DNA from: Vicinamibacteria bacterium
GTDB lineage: Bacteria; Acidobacteriota; Vicinamibacteria; Fen-336
NCBI GenBank assembly: GCA_025994075.1
Contig: JAMQGV010000041.1
Location: 1 to 64,000, forward strand
DNA: 64,000 bases
Direction of reading: 5' to 3'
How positions within the stretch are numbered: the stretch's first letter is position 1; each line of letters begins with the position of its first letter. The notes under the pieces are model-generated. The model did no database searches. It was not told where the DNA came from and was given only the letters and a program-made list of their open reading frames with translations. The translations under genes and the position numbers were made by a program. Shown piece by piece: positions 57,291 to 64,000 of this stretch.

Positions 57291-57319
57291 TTGACTGTGG
57301 CGCGGAAGCTGTTGACAAT
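57291..57319 (+). promoter_or_regulatory. Candidate promoter for the secreted protein at 57373
   Basis: TTGACT (57291-57296), 17-base spacer and GACAAT (57314-57319), with 54 bases to the start codon. Both hexamers are good but not perfect. The gap 57235-57372 otherwise holds only the tRNA promoter. Confidence 0.45.
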
Positions 57320-57372
57320 CCAGCCGCTTACGCACCCTTCGGCCCGACGATCGACTCGCGGAGGTCAAAGCC

Positions 57373-58290
57373 TTGTTCTCGCGTCCCCGCCGCCAGACCC
57401 TCGTCGCGCTCGGCGCGATGGCCCTTGCGGGGGCCGCGCGTGGCCAGGCGCCGACGCCCGCCCCCACCCCGCGCAAGCGCAAGCCGCTGCCGCCGAGCCT
57501 GACCGGCGGCCCGCCCCGCGTCGAGGCGGACGTCGTCACCGTGGAGATCGAGGCGACCGCCCGCGAGACCCGCGCCGAAGCCGCGGGTGGCTCGGCCGAG
57601 GCCGCGTGGCTGATCGAGAAGCTGCGCGACGCGGTGCGGCTGTCCAGCCGCTTCACGCTCTCCGACGAGGTCTCGATCCAGGAGATCCTGTCGACCGACT
57701 TCCTGCTGCCGGCGGGCACGAAGGTCTACCACAAGCGCGGCGACGACCAGTTCCTGCTCGCCGACCCGCAGCAGAAGACCTACTACCCGATGGGCATCCC
57801 CTCGCTGATGGCGGCGCTCGAGGGCGGGGCCGGCATCGTCAACTCGCAGTACGAGGCGCGGGTCGAGCACAGCCAGGAGAAGCAGAAGCTGGTGGGCCTC
57901 GAGTGCCGGCGCTCGACGGTCAGCATCTCCTACGCGTCGGCGGTGCCGCTGGAGAACGACCAGGTCTTCATCCAGCGTCGGGTGGCGATGACGGTCTGGC
58001 ACACCTTCGAGATCCCCGGCTCGGCCTTCGTCGAGCACGTGTTCTTCCAGTACCAGTCGGACGCCGCGAAGCGGGTCAGGAACACGCTGCTGTCCGAACT
58101 CGGCTTCCCGATGCAGATCGACTTCGTGCTCTCGCGCGAGGGCGCCAAGGGCCGCAAGGAGGAGCCGGGCTCGTTCCGGCTCAGGGTCACCGAGGCCCAG
58201 GTCCAGGTCGCGCTCGAACCAGAGCTGTTCAAGCTGCCGCCGGCCGGCTTCCGCCGGCTCGACCGCAACCCCTACCTGCGCCGCTCGTAG
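57373..58290 (+). CDS. Secreted protein of unknown function
   Basis: 305 aa from a TTG start. A twin-Arg-like or Sec signal (SRPRRQTLVALGAMALAGAARGQ, to about residue 25) precedes a Pro/Lys-rich linker and a beta-rich domain (FLLPAGTKVYHKRGDDQFLLADPQQKTYYPMG, SQYEARVEHSQEKQKLVGLECRRS). Such domains resemble DUF4412-type proteins that hold a disulphide or a ligand. Presence of RR before the hydrophobic core raises the possibility of Tat export. No operon partner. Confidence 0.65.
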   Translation: MFSRPRRQTLVALGAMALAGAARGQAPTPAPTPRKRKPLPPSLTGGPPRVEADVVTVEIEATARETRAEAAGGSAEAAWLIEKLRDAVRLSSRFTLSDEVSIQEILSTDFLLPAGTKVYHKRGDDQFLLADPQQKTYYPMGIPSLMAALEGGAGIVNSQYEARVEHSQEKQKLVGLECRRSTVSISYASAVPLENDQVFIQRRVAMTVWHTFEIPGSAFVEHVFFQYQSDAAKRVRNTLLSELGFPMQIDFVLSREGAKGRKEEPGSFRLRVTEAQVQVALEPELFKLPPAGFRRLDRNPYLRRS

Positions 58291-58306
58291 CCGCGGCCGG
58301 CGCGGC

Positions 58307-58891
58307 TCATTTCCGGCGCGCCGTGAGGATCGCCACCGGCGGCGTCAGCGCCTGGCCGTCGGCCGGCGCGCGCTGGGTGCGGCGCACCACGTCGAGGCCG
58401 GCCACGACCCGCCCGAACGCCGCGAAGCCCTGGCCGTCGGGGTTGCGGCGGCCGCCGAAGTCGAGCTCGGGCTGGTCGCCAATACAGACGAAGAAGTCCG
58501 AGGTGGCGGTGTCCGGCGCGTCGCGTGCCATCGACACCGTGCCGTCGAGGTGGCGCAGCCCGGTCGCCGAGGTGCGCTCGAGCGGGATCGGCGGGAACGC
58601 CTCGGCCTCGCGGGCCGGGGCGGCGCCGGCCTGCACCACCTCGATCTTCACCTTGTTCTGCGGCTGGTTGTCGGGGCGCACCGTGCGGTGGAAGCGGCCG
58701 CCGTCGTAGTGGCCCGCGTCGACGTAGCGCAGGAAGTTGCGGGCGGTGACCGGCGCCGCCGCCGCGTCGACCTCGATCTCGATGCGTCCGAGGTCGGTCT
58801 CGAACACCACGACCGGCAGCCCGTCGCCGGGCAGGGGCCCGGCAGAGCAGGCGAGCACGAGGGCGGCGAGCGCCCGGCGGCGGGACTTCAT
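58307..58891 (-). CDS. Secreted cyclophilin-type peptidyl-prolyl isomerase
   Basis: 194 aa. Signal peptide (residues 1-21) then a single cyclophilin domain (about 25-190): VVVFETDLGRIEIEVDAAAAPVTARNFLRYVDAGHYDGGRFHRTV, GLRHLDGTVSMARD and GRVVAGLDVV are family phrases. The Arg-containing FHR motif is kept. It folds proteins in the periplasm. ATGA overlap with the transporter gene. Confidence 0.9.
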   Translation of the reverse strand: MKSRRRALAALVLACSAGPLPGDGLPVVVFETDLGRIEIEVDAAAAPVTARNFLRYVDAGHYDGGRFHRTVRPDNQPQNKVKIEVVQAGAAPAREAEAFPPIPLERTSATGLRHLDGTVSMARDAPDTATSDFFVCIGDQPELDFGGRRNPDGQGFAAFGRVVAGLDVVRRTQRAPADGQALTPPVAILTARRK

Positions 58892-61740
58892 CGCGGGACC
58901 TCCCGGTGCAGCGCCCGGTGGGCGCCGAGGAACAGGACGAGCCCGAACAGCAGCAGGACGGCGACGTCGACGCGGACTGCCCGCCCGCGTTCGGCGCCCG
59001 GCAGCCCGGCGCCGAGCGTCTCCGGCCACGAGGCGACCCACGTCATCTCGACGGCGCGGCGGTGGCGGAACACGTCCCAGCCCTCCTCGACGAGTCGCTC
59101 GAAGCGACGCTTGTCGAGCAGCACCGGCCCGCCCCGCTCCAGCCGCTGGACGAGCGCCTCGTCGTCGAGCGACAGGCTCGGCTCCAGCGCGATCCGCCGC
59201 AGCAGGTCGTACGCCCACCAGGTCGGCATCGCGTGGGCGACCTGGCCGGCGGGGCCCTTCATGTCCATGTGGATCGCCGGGCTCGTGAACAGCACCTGCG
59301 GGATCAGCAGGATCGGCAGCAGCGTCATCGCGCGGTCGGCGGTGGCGGAGAGCGCCGACAGCGCGAGTCCCAGCAGCGAGCCCACGGTCGAGGCCAGCAG
59401 CATCGCGGCGAAGAGCTGGAGCTTCGAGCCGGGCACGCCGAACCACAGGTCCAGGATCGCGAGGAAGGCAGCGCACTGCAGCGCCGCGACCACCGCCAGC
59501 ACGCAGGCCTTCGACAGCAGGTAGGGTGCGAGCCCGAGGCCGAAGAAGCGCTCGCGGGCGAGGATCGCCCGCTCCTTGACCACCTCGCGCGCGGCGTTCG
59601 AGCAGCCGAACCAGACCGAGGTCAGCGCCAGCAGGAACAGGATGGTGTTCTTGGGCTTCGTGTAGGCGAAGTCGCTCTCGCCGTAGAGCAGCGAGACGCC
59701 GATCAGCACGGCGATCACCGGGGCCTGGGCCAGCAGCAGCGCCAGGTTGCGGCGGTCGCGGGCGAGCAGCCGCGCGTAGCGGGCGCTCAGCACCCGGAAC
59801 TGGCGCAGCGGGCCGGCCAGCCGCAGTGGCGAGCGCGCCGCCGCCGGCGCGTCGGTGGCGGGCCGCGCGGCACCGGCCCCGGCCTTCGCGCGCGCCGCCC
59901 ACGCCGCGGCGGGGCGCTCGCGCAGGCGGGCGTAGAGCTGGCCGAGGTGGGCGACGTCGAACTGCTGCTGCGCCTCCGCAGGCGTTCCGGCAAAGGCCAG
60001 CCGGCCCTCGACCAGCAGCGCCACCTGGTCGCACAGCGCCAGGTTGTCGAGGGTGTGGGTGACGAGCACGACGGTCTTGCCCTTGTAGGCCAGCTCGCGC
60101 AGCAGGAGCATCAGCGACTCCTCCAGCGCCGGGTCGAGTCCCGAGGTCGGTTCGTCGAGCAGCAGCAGCGACGGCTCGGTCAGCAGCTCGGCGGCGATCG
60201 AGACCCGCTTGCGCTGGCCGCCCGACAGCCGGCGCACCAGCACGTCGCGCCGCTCGGAGAGCTCGAGGGCGGCCAGCACGGCCCGGACCCGCGTCTCGCG
60301 CTCGGCCGCCGTGGTGTCGGGGGGCAACCGCAGCCGCGCCAGCGCGTCGAGGCTCTCGCCGACCGTGAGGTCGAGGTGGACCACGTCCTGCTGCGGCACG
60401 AAGCCGACGCGGCCGACCAGCGCGCCGCGCGCGGCGCCGAGCGGCTGGCCGTTGGCCCGGACCTCGCCGCCCGCCAGCGAACGCAGCCCGGCGAGCGCCT
60501 CGAGCAGCGTCGACTTGCCGGCGCCCGACGGGCCGATCAGCGCGGTGAAGGTGCCGGGCGGGATCGCGAGGTCGACGTCGTCCACCAGCGTGCGGGCGCC
60601 CGCCTTGACGGTCGCGCCGTGCACGTCGAGGCGCAGCCGGCTGCGGGTGTCGAACACGCGCAGCCGCTCCGCGCCGACCTCGATCTCGAAGGGGCCGACG
60701 ACCACGCGCTCGCCGGCCGCCAGTTCCACCCGGCTGACCCGCTCGCCGCGGGCGTAGGTGCCGTTGGCCGAGGCCAGGTCCTCGACCCGCACCCGGCCGT
60801 CGGGCAGCGGGGTGAAGCGGGTGTGGGCGCGGCTGACGATCGGCGACTCGAGGCGGAGCCCGGCCTCGGGACCCCGGCCGGCCTCGAGCCCCGCGGCCGG
60901 CAGCGCCAGCTCGGCGACCAGCGCGGTGCCGCGCGAGCGGGCGGCGAGGCGATCGAAGTCCGGGATCGTCACGGTGGCGTCCCCGCGTCCGGCGAGCGCG
61001 CCGGACAGGAACTCGACCACGAACGCGGGCCCGCCGGGCCCGAGCCCGACCACGTCGCCGTGGGCGAGCGGGGCGCGGTCGACGCGGCGGCCGTTGAGGA
61101 AGGTGCCGTTGCGGCTCTCGAGGTCGAACAGGATGTAGGCGCCCTCGACCCGCACCAGCTTGGCGTGCTGGGCCGAGACCACGCGGTCGTCGGGCGTCCA
61201 CACGTCGCTGCCCTGCGCGCGGCCGACTCGCAACACCGAGCCGGCCAGCTCGAACTCGGCGCCCGTGCGCGAGCCGGCGACGAAGCGCACGCGCAGCCGC
61301 GCGATGTGGCCCCCCTCGGCCGGCGCGCGTTTCGCCGTGTGCAGGGCCGGAAGGCCCGCCACCAGGGCGCCCGGCACCAGCGTGCGCTCGCCGCCGCCGG
61401 CTGCCTGCGGGGCATCGCGGACGCCCAGCATCGTGTCGCCCGAGAGCGCCTCGGTGGCCAGGATCTCCAGCCGCAGCCGGACACCGCACGGCGCCAGGCG
61501 GATCACGTCGCCGTCGCGCAGCTCGGCTTCTTCGATGTCGTCGTCGCCGAGGAAGGTGCCGCCCTCCGACCCGAGGTCGCGCAGGACCAGGTTGTCCGGC
61601 CCGGCGGCGATCAGGGCGTGACGGGGCTCGGCACCTTCCACCCGCACCCGGCAGCCGGGCCCCGACCCGATCTCCACGTCACCCGCGAGCTCGAACGGGG
61701 GAGCCGCCCCGTCGAGGCGGACCAGCCGGTAGCGGATCAT
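58888..61740 (-). CDS. FHA-ABC transporter (three FHA domains, ABC ATPase, ABC-2 membrane domain)
   Basis: 950 aa. FHA domains lie at about 20-92, 165-245 and 283-362; each has the SRAH/GTF/NG pattern (e.g. SAQHAKL, SRNGTFLNG, SRAHTRF, SANGTY). The ATPase has Walker A GPSGAGKST (403-411), signature LSGGQ (505-509) and Walker B LLLLDE (525-530). Six or so membrane helices follow (about 680-935), ABC-2/ABCG-like. FHA domains bind phosphothreonine, so export is likely tuned by a Ser/Thr kinase. The gene overlaps the tiny membrane protein upstream and the cyclophilin downstream by four bases. Confidence 0.93.
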   Translation of the reverse strand: MIRYRLVRLDGAAPPFELAGDVEIGSGPGCRVRVEGAEPRHALIAAGPDNLVLRDLGSEGGTFLGDDDIEEAELRDGDVIRLAPCGVRLRLEILATEALSGDTMLGVRDAPQAAGGGERTLVPGALVAGLPALHTAKRAPAEGGHIARLRVRFVAGSRTGAEFELAGSVLRVGRAQGSDVWTPDDRVVSAQHAKLVRVEGAYILFDLESRNGTFLNGRRVDRAPLAHGDVVGLGPGGPAFVVEFLSGALAGRGDATVTIPDFDRLAARSRGTALVAELALPAAGLEAGRGPEAGLRLESPIVSRAHTRFTPLPDGRVRVEDLASANGTYARGERVSRVELAAGERVVVGPFEIEVGAERLRVFDTRSRLRLDVHGATVKAGARTLVDDVDLAIPPGTFTALIGPSGAGKSTLLEALAGLRSLAGGEVRANGQPLGAARGALVGRVGFVPQQDVVHLDLTVGESLDALARLRLPPDTTAAERETRVRAVLAALELSERRDVLVRRLSGGQRKRVSIAAELLTEPSLLLLDEPTSGLDPALEESLMLLLRELAYKGKTVVLVTHTLDNLALCDQVALLVEGRLAFAGTPAEAQQQFDVAHLGQLYARLRERPAAAWAARAKAGAGAARPATDAPAAARSPLRLAGPLRQFRVLSARYARLLARDRRNLALLLAQAPVIAVLIGVSLLYGESDFAYTKPKNTILFLLALTSVWFGCSNAAREVVKERAILARERFFGLGLAPYLLSKACVLAVVAALQCAAFLAILDLWFGVPGSKLQLFAAMLLASTVGSLLGLALSALSATADRAMTLLPILLIPQVLFTSPAIHMDMKGPAGQVAHAMPTWWAYDLLRRIALEPSLSLDDEALVQRLERGGPVLLDKRRFERLVEEGWDVFRHRRAVEMTWVASWPETLGAGLPGAERGRAVRVDVAVLLLFGLVLFLGAHRALHREVPR

Positions 61741-61898
61741 CGCGGTGGCCCGTAGAGCGCGTCGACGAGGCGGCGGAACCAGGCGGGCCGGACGAGCACG
61801 ACCCACGCCGCCGCCAGCGCCGTCAGCGGCACGGCGAAGGACACGAGATCCACGGCCAGGATGGTCGTCGCGATCAGGGCCCGATCGGCCAGCTTCAT
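61737..61898 (-). CDS. Tiny membrane protein coupled to the FHA-ABC transporter
   Basis: 53 aa (MKLADRALIATTILAVDLVS... ending VDALYGPPR). One or two membrane helices: a hydrophobic stretch at 9-24 and another at 26-39. GGAGA lies about 8 bases before the ATG and its TGA overlaps the transporter ATG (ATGA). Possibly a small accessory subunit. It is a short frame, so confidence rests on the overlap and the hydrophobicity. Confidence 0.6.
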   Translation of the reverse strand: MKLADRALIATTILAVDLVSFAVPLTALAAAWVVLVRPAWFRRLVDALYGPPR

Positions 61899-61971
61899 GG
61901 CGCGTGTCTCTCCGGGATTCGCCCGCGGGCGGTGCGGCGATTGTAGTCGCGGGCCGTATCATGCGCGCTCG

Positions 61972-63768
61972 ATGTCCGCGCCCGAGCGTCCGCCGCAGTC
62001 GCTGGCCGCCAACCTCTCCCTCGCCGTGCTCGTGTTCGCCCTGTGCGCGGCGGGGCTCGAGGGCGGGGCGCGGCTGCTGGCACCAGCGCCGAAGCCGCGA
62101 CCCGTCGCCGAGTACATCTGGGACTGGCAGCAGAAGTGGGACGGCGATTTCTACACCGTGCGCTCCGACTCGCTGGGCTGGCCGCCGTGGGACGAGTTCA
62201 ACCGCGAGGGCCTGCGCGACCGCGCTCACGCGGAGGAGGCGCCGCGCGGCGTGTCGCGGCTGGCGGTGCTCGGCGACAGCGTCACGTTCGGCGACGGCCT
62301 GAAGCCGGACGAGACCTGGACCCGCGGCCTCGAGGCGGCGCTGGACGAGTCCGGGCCCGGTGTCGAGGTGATGAACGTCGCGCTGCTCGGCTGGTCGACC
62401 CGGCAGCAGCGCCTGGCCTGGGAGCGCATCGCGCGCCGCTACCGGCCGAGCCACGCCCTGCTCGCGGTCTGCCTCAACGACGTGCCCGAGCTGCAGAACA
62501 ACCTGTCGCGGCCGCACCCGCTGCTGGCGCGCGCGTTCCGCGCCTCGGCGCTGGTGCGGCTGCTGGTCGGCGCCGAAGGCCGCGAGATCGCCTCCGTGGA
62601 GGAGCTGTTCGAAGCGCCGGAGCCGGAGCGCGTGCGTGCGGGCTGGGAGCGCTTCTTCGGCGAGGTCCGCGAGTTGCGGCGCACCGTCGCGGCCGACGGG
62701 GCTTCCTTCGGCCTCGTCGTGTTCCCGTTCCGCTTCCAGCTCGAGCCGGGCGCGCCGCCGCCGCGGGCCCAGCAGCGGCTGCTCGCGTTCTGCGCCGAAG
62801 AGGGTATTGCCTGCCACGACCTGGCGCCCGAGCTCGCCGAACTCGGGCCGGAGGCGTTCCACGACTACGACCACCCGAGCGCCGCCGGCGCCCGCCTCGT
62901 GGCACGGGCGCTGGCGAACTCGGCCGTCGTGCCGCGCCCGCTGGCCGCGCTTCCGGTGCTGGCACGCCGCGGGATCGCCGCGGACGACGTCGCCACCCTC
63001 GCCGCGACCGTCGGCGCCGGCGGCGTGGACGAGAAGCGCGCCGCGCTGTGGGCGCTGCGCCGCCTGGGGCCGGCGGCGGCGCCCGCGCTGCCCGCGCTGC
63101 GCGCCGCGCTCGGCGACCCGGAAGAGCCGGTGCGGGTCGAGGCGGCGCGGGCCCTGGGCGCGCTGGGCCCCGCCGCGCGGCCGGCCGCGCCGGAGCTGTT
63201 CGCGCGGCTCGCGGACCCCAGGGCCGCCCCGCGCTGGGCGGCGGCGCGGGCCCTCTTCACGATCGGCCTCCAGGCCGCGGAGGACCTGCCGGCGCTGAGT
63301 GCGGCCCTGGGGCACGCGGACCCGTTCGTGCGCGCGTTCGCCGCCTTCTCGCTCGGCAACTTCGGTTCGGCGGCCGCTCCCGCGGTGCCGGCCCTGATCG
63401 CCGCGCTGGAGCACGAAGAGGGCTTCGATCGCGCGGGCGCCGCGACGGCGTTGTCGCGAATCGGGCCCGCAGCGGGCGCCGCGGTGCCCGCGCTGGCGCG
63501 CGGGCTGGTGGCGGACTCACCCGACCGCCGCTGGAAGGCCGCCCGCGCGCTGGGTCGCCTGGAGTCGGTCGCCGCGCCGGCCACGCCGGAACTGGAGCGG
63601 GCGCTGGGCGACGCGGACCCGCGCGTGCGCGCGCAGGCGGCGCGGGCGCTGGGGCGGATCGGCCCCGCGGCCAGGGCCGCCGCGCCGGCGCTTCAGCGGC
63701 TGACGGGGGACACGGCCGACGAGGTCCGCGAGGCCGCCCGCGAGGCGCTCGCGCGGCTCTCGCGCTAG
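61972..63768 (+). CDS. SGNH hydrolase with HEAT repeats
   Basis: 598 aa. Signal-anchor (residues 10-37), then an SGNH/GDSL hydrolase: GDS (101-103, S103), a Gly block near 140 (NVALLGWS), Asn N169 (CLND) and D298-Y-D-H301. About residues 315-598 are seven to eight HEAT-like repeats (AALWALRRLGPAAAPALPALRAALGDP). The domains suggest deacylation or deacetylation of a polymer held in place by the repeats, at the membrane surface. Its TAG overlaps the stop of the convergent gene (CTAG). Confidence 0.85.
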   Translation: MSAPERPPQSLAANLSLAVLVFALCAAGLEGGARLLAPAPKPRPVAEYIWDWQQKWDGDFYTVRSDSLGWPPWDEFNREGLRDRAHAEEAPRGVSRLAVLGDSVTFGDGLKPDETWTRGLEAALDESGPGVEVMNVALLGWSTRQQRLAWERIARRYRPSHALLAVCLNDVPELQNNLSRPHPLLARAFRASALVRLLVGAEGREIASVEELFEAPEPERVRAGWERFFGEVRELRRTVAADGASFGLVVFPFRFQLEPGAPPPRAQQRLLAFCAEEGIACHDLAPELAELGPEAFHDYDHPSAAGARLVARALANSAVVPRPLAALPVLARRGIAADDVATLAATVGAGGVDEKRAALWALRRLGPAAAPALPALRAALGDPEEPVRVEAARALGALGPAARPAAPELFARLADPRAAPRWAAARALFTIGLQAAEDLPALSAALGHADPFVRAFAAFSLGNFGSAAAPAVPALIAALEHEEGFDRAGAATALSRIGPAAGAAVPALARGLVADSPDRRWKAARALGRLESVAAPATPELERALGDADPRVRAQAARALGRIGPAARAAAPALQRLTGDTADEVREAAREALARLSR

Positions 63769-64000
63769 CGCGCGGCGGGCGGCGTCGGCGTCGCCGCCGG
63801 AGCGCCGGGAGCGCCCGGCTTCCACTTCGGGGGCGTGGGCTGGGGCCGCGCCCCGGGCGGCGCGTCGCCGGCCGCCGGAGCGGGTTCTTCCGGTGCCGTC
63901 GCGGGCGCGGGCGCCGTCCCGAACGGCGGGCGCCGGTACAGCGAGCGCACGGAGACCGCGACGGGTTCGCCGGGGAAGCCGTCGAGCCCCGTGGCGCTGA
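63765..64000 (-). CDS. 3' end of an unknown gene, Pro/Ala-rich tail
   Basis: The frame is open to the window edge. Visible C-terminal 78 residues are GLDGFPGEPVAVSVRSLYRR followed by Pro/Ala-rich low complexity (PEEPAPAAGDAPPGARPQ, PAATPTPPAAR). A GTG at 63950 is inside it. It ends convergent with the SGNH gene, sharing CTAG at the stops. The function cannot be read from this fragment. Confidence 0.6.
   Translation of the reverse strand, partial: SATGLDGFPGEPVAVSVRSLYRRPPFGTAPAPATAPEEPAPAAGDAPPGARPQPTPPKWKPGAPGAPAATPTPPAAR

Noticed and set aside
58906..61755. 949-codon open frame opposite the FHA-ABC transporter
   Set aside because: High GC makes stops rare in antisense frames; the composition is Arg/Gln/Glu-rich with no domain, while the minus strand carries clear FHA and ABC motifs.

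Overview
The window is a GC-rich bacterial chromosome segment carrying one complete-looking prophage. Almost every host gene uses G/C third positions, many start with GTG, and four-base stop/start overlaps (GTGA, ATGA) are common. The host gene set is a PilT-type ATPase, a eukaryotic-like prolidase, several membrane glycosyltransferases, cytochrome c proteins, an FHA-ABC transporter and a HEAT-repeat SGNH hydrolase. It suggests a Gram-negative soil, sediment or marine bacterium, perhaps Acidobacteriota (Thermoanaerobaculia-like) or Myxococcota. This is an inference from gene content; no rRNA or other lineage marker is in the window. || Left host arm (1-18042): an AIM24-family protein (5' end outside the window), a prolidase, a pilT-like gene, a CAT-fold acyltransferase coupled to a DUF1444-like gene, and two coupled GT-C-type membrane proteins. 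Then come tRNA-Lys(CTT), two more large membrane proteins, an SDR that has lost its catalytic Tyr and Lys, a secreted HExxH metallopeptidase, a D-hydantoinase/dihydropyrimidinase, a cytochrome c with a barrel-like tail, a di-haem cytochrome c peroxidase-like protein and a small unknown gene. || Prophage (18043-57182, about 39.1 kb): it lies between 30-bp direct repeats. The right repeat is the 3' end of an intact tRNA-Arg(CCG). Leftmost is a tyrosine integrase, then an accessory block (BRCT/TerB-like protein, DUF6941 protein, membrane protein, HsdR-N-like nuclease) that probably lies downstream of the S24 repressor in the lysogenic operon. A divergent switch region has a strong promoter that would give a leaderless mRNA for the Cro-like gene. 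The early region (23.3-33.7 kb) is a chain of small overlapping genes with HTH and zinc-ribbon proteins, a ParB-like protein, a PD-(D/E)XK-like protein and a replication-type protein. A lysis-like module follows (transglycosylase, two lipoproteins, membrane proteins), then HNH, P27-type small terminase, large terminase, HK97 portal, S49 protease, HK97 capsid, connectors, tail tube, chaperones, a 1263-aa tape measure and tail-tip proteins. The virion would be an HK97-fold siphovirus with a long non-contractile tail. || Two copies of a promoter - structured RNA - terminator cassette lie inside the prophage, just before the lysis module and just before the capsid gene. They share 77 identical bases and show a compensatory base change in a hairpin. 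This is the most novel-looking element in the window. || Right host arm (57183-64000): tRNA-Arg, a secreted protein of unknown function, a cyclophilin-type isomerase, a triple-FHA ABC transporter, a tiny membrane protein, an SGNH hydrolase with HEAT repeats, and the 3' end of one more gene. No stretch longer than about 300 bases lacks a gene or RNA; the largest gaps hold the RNA cassettes and the tRNA/att region.
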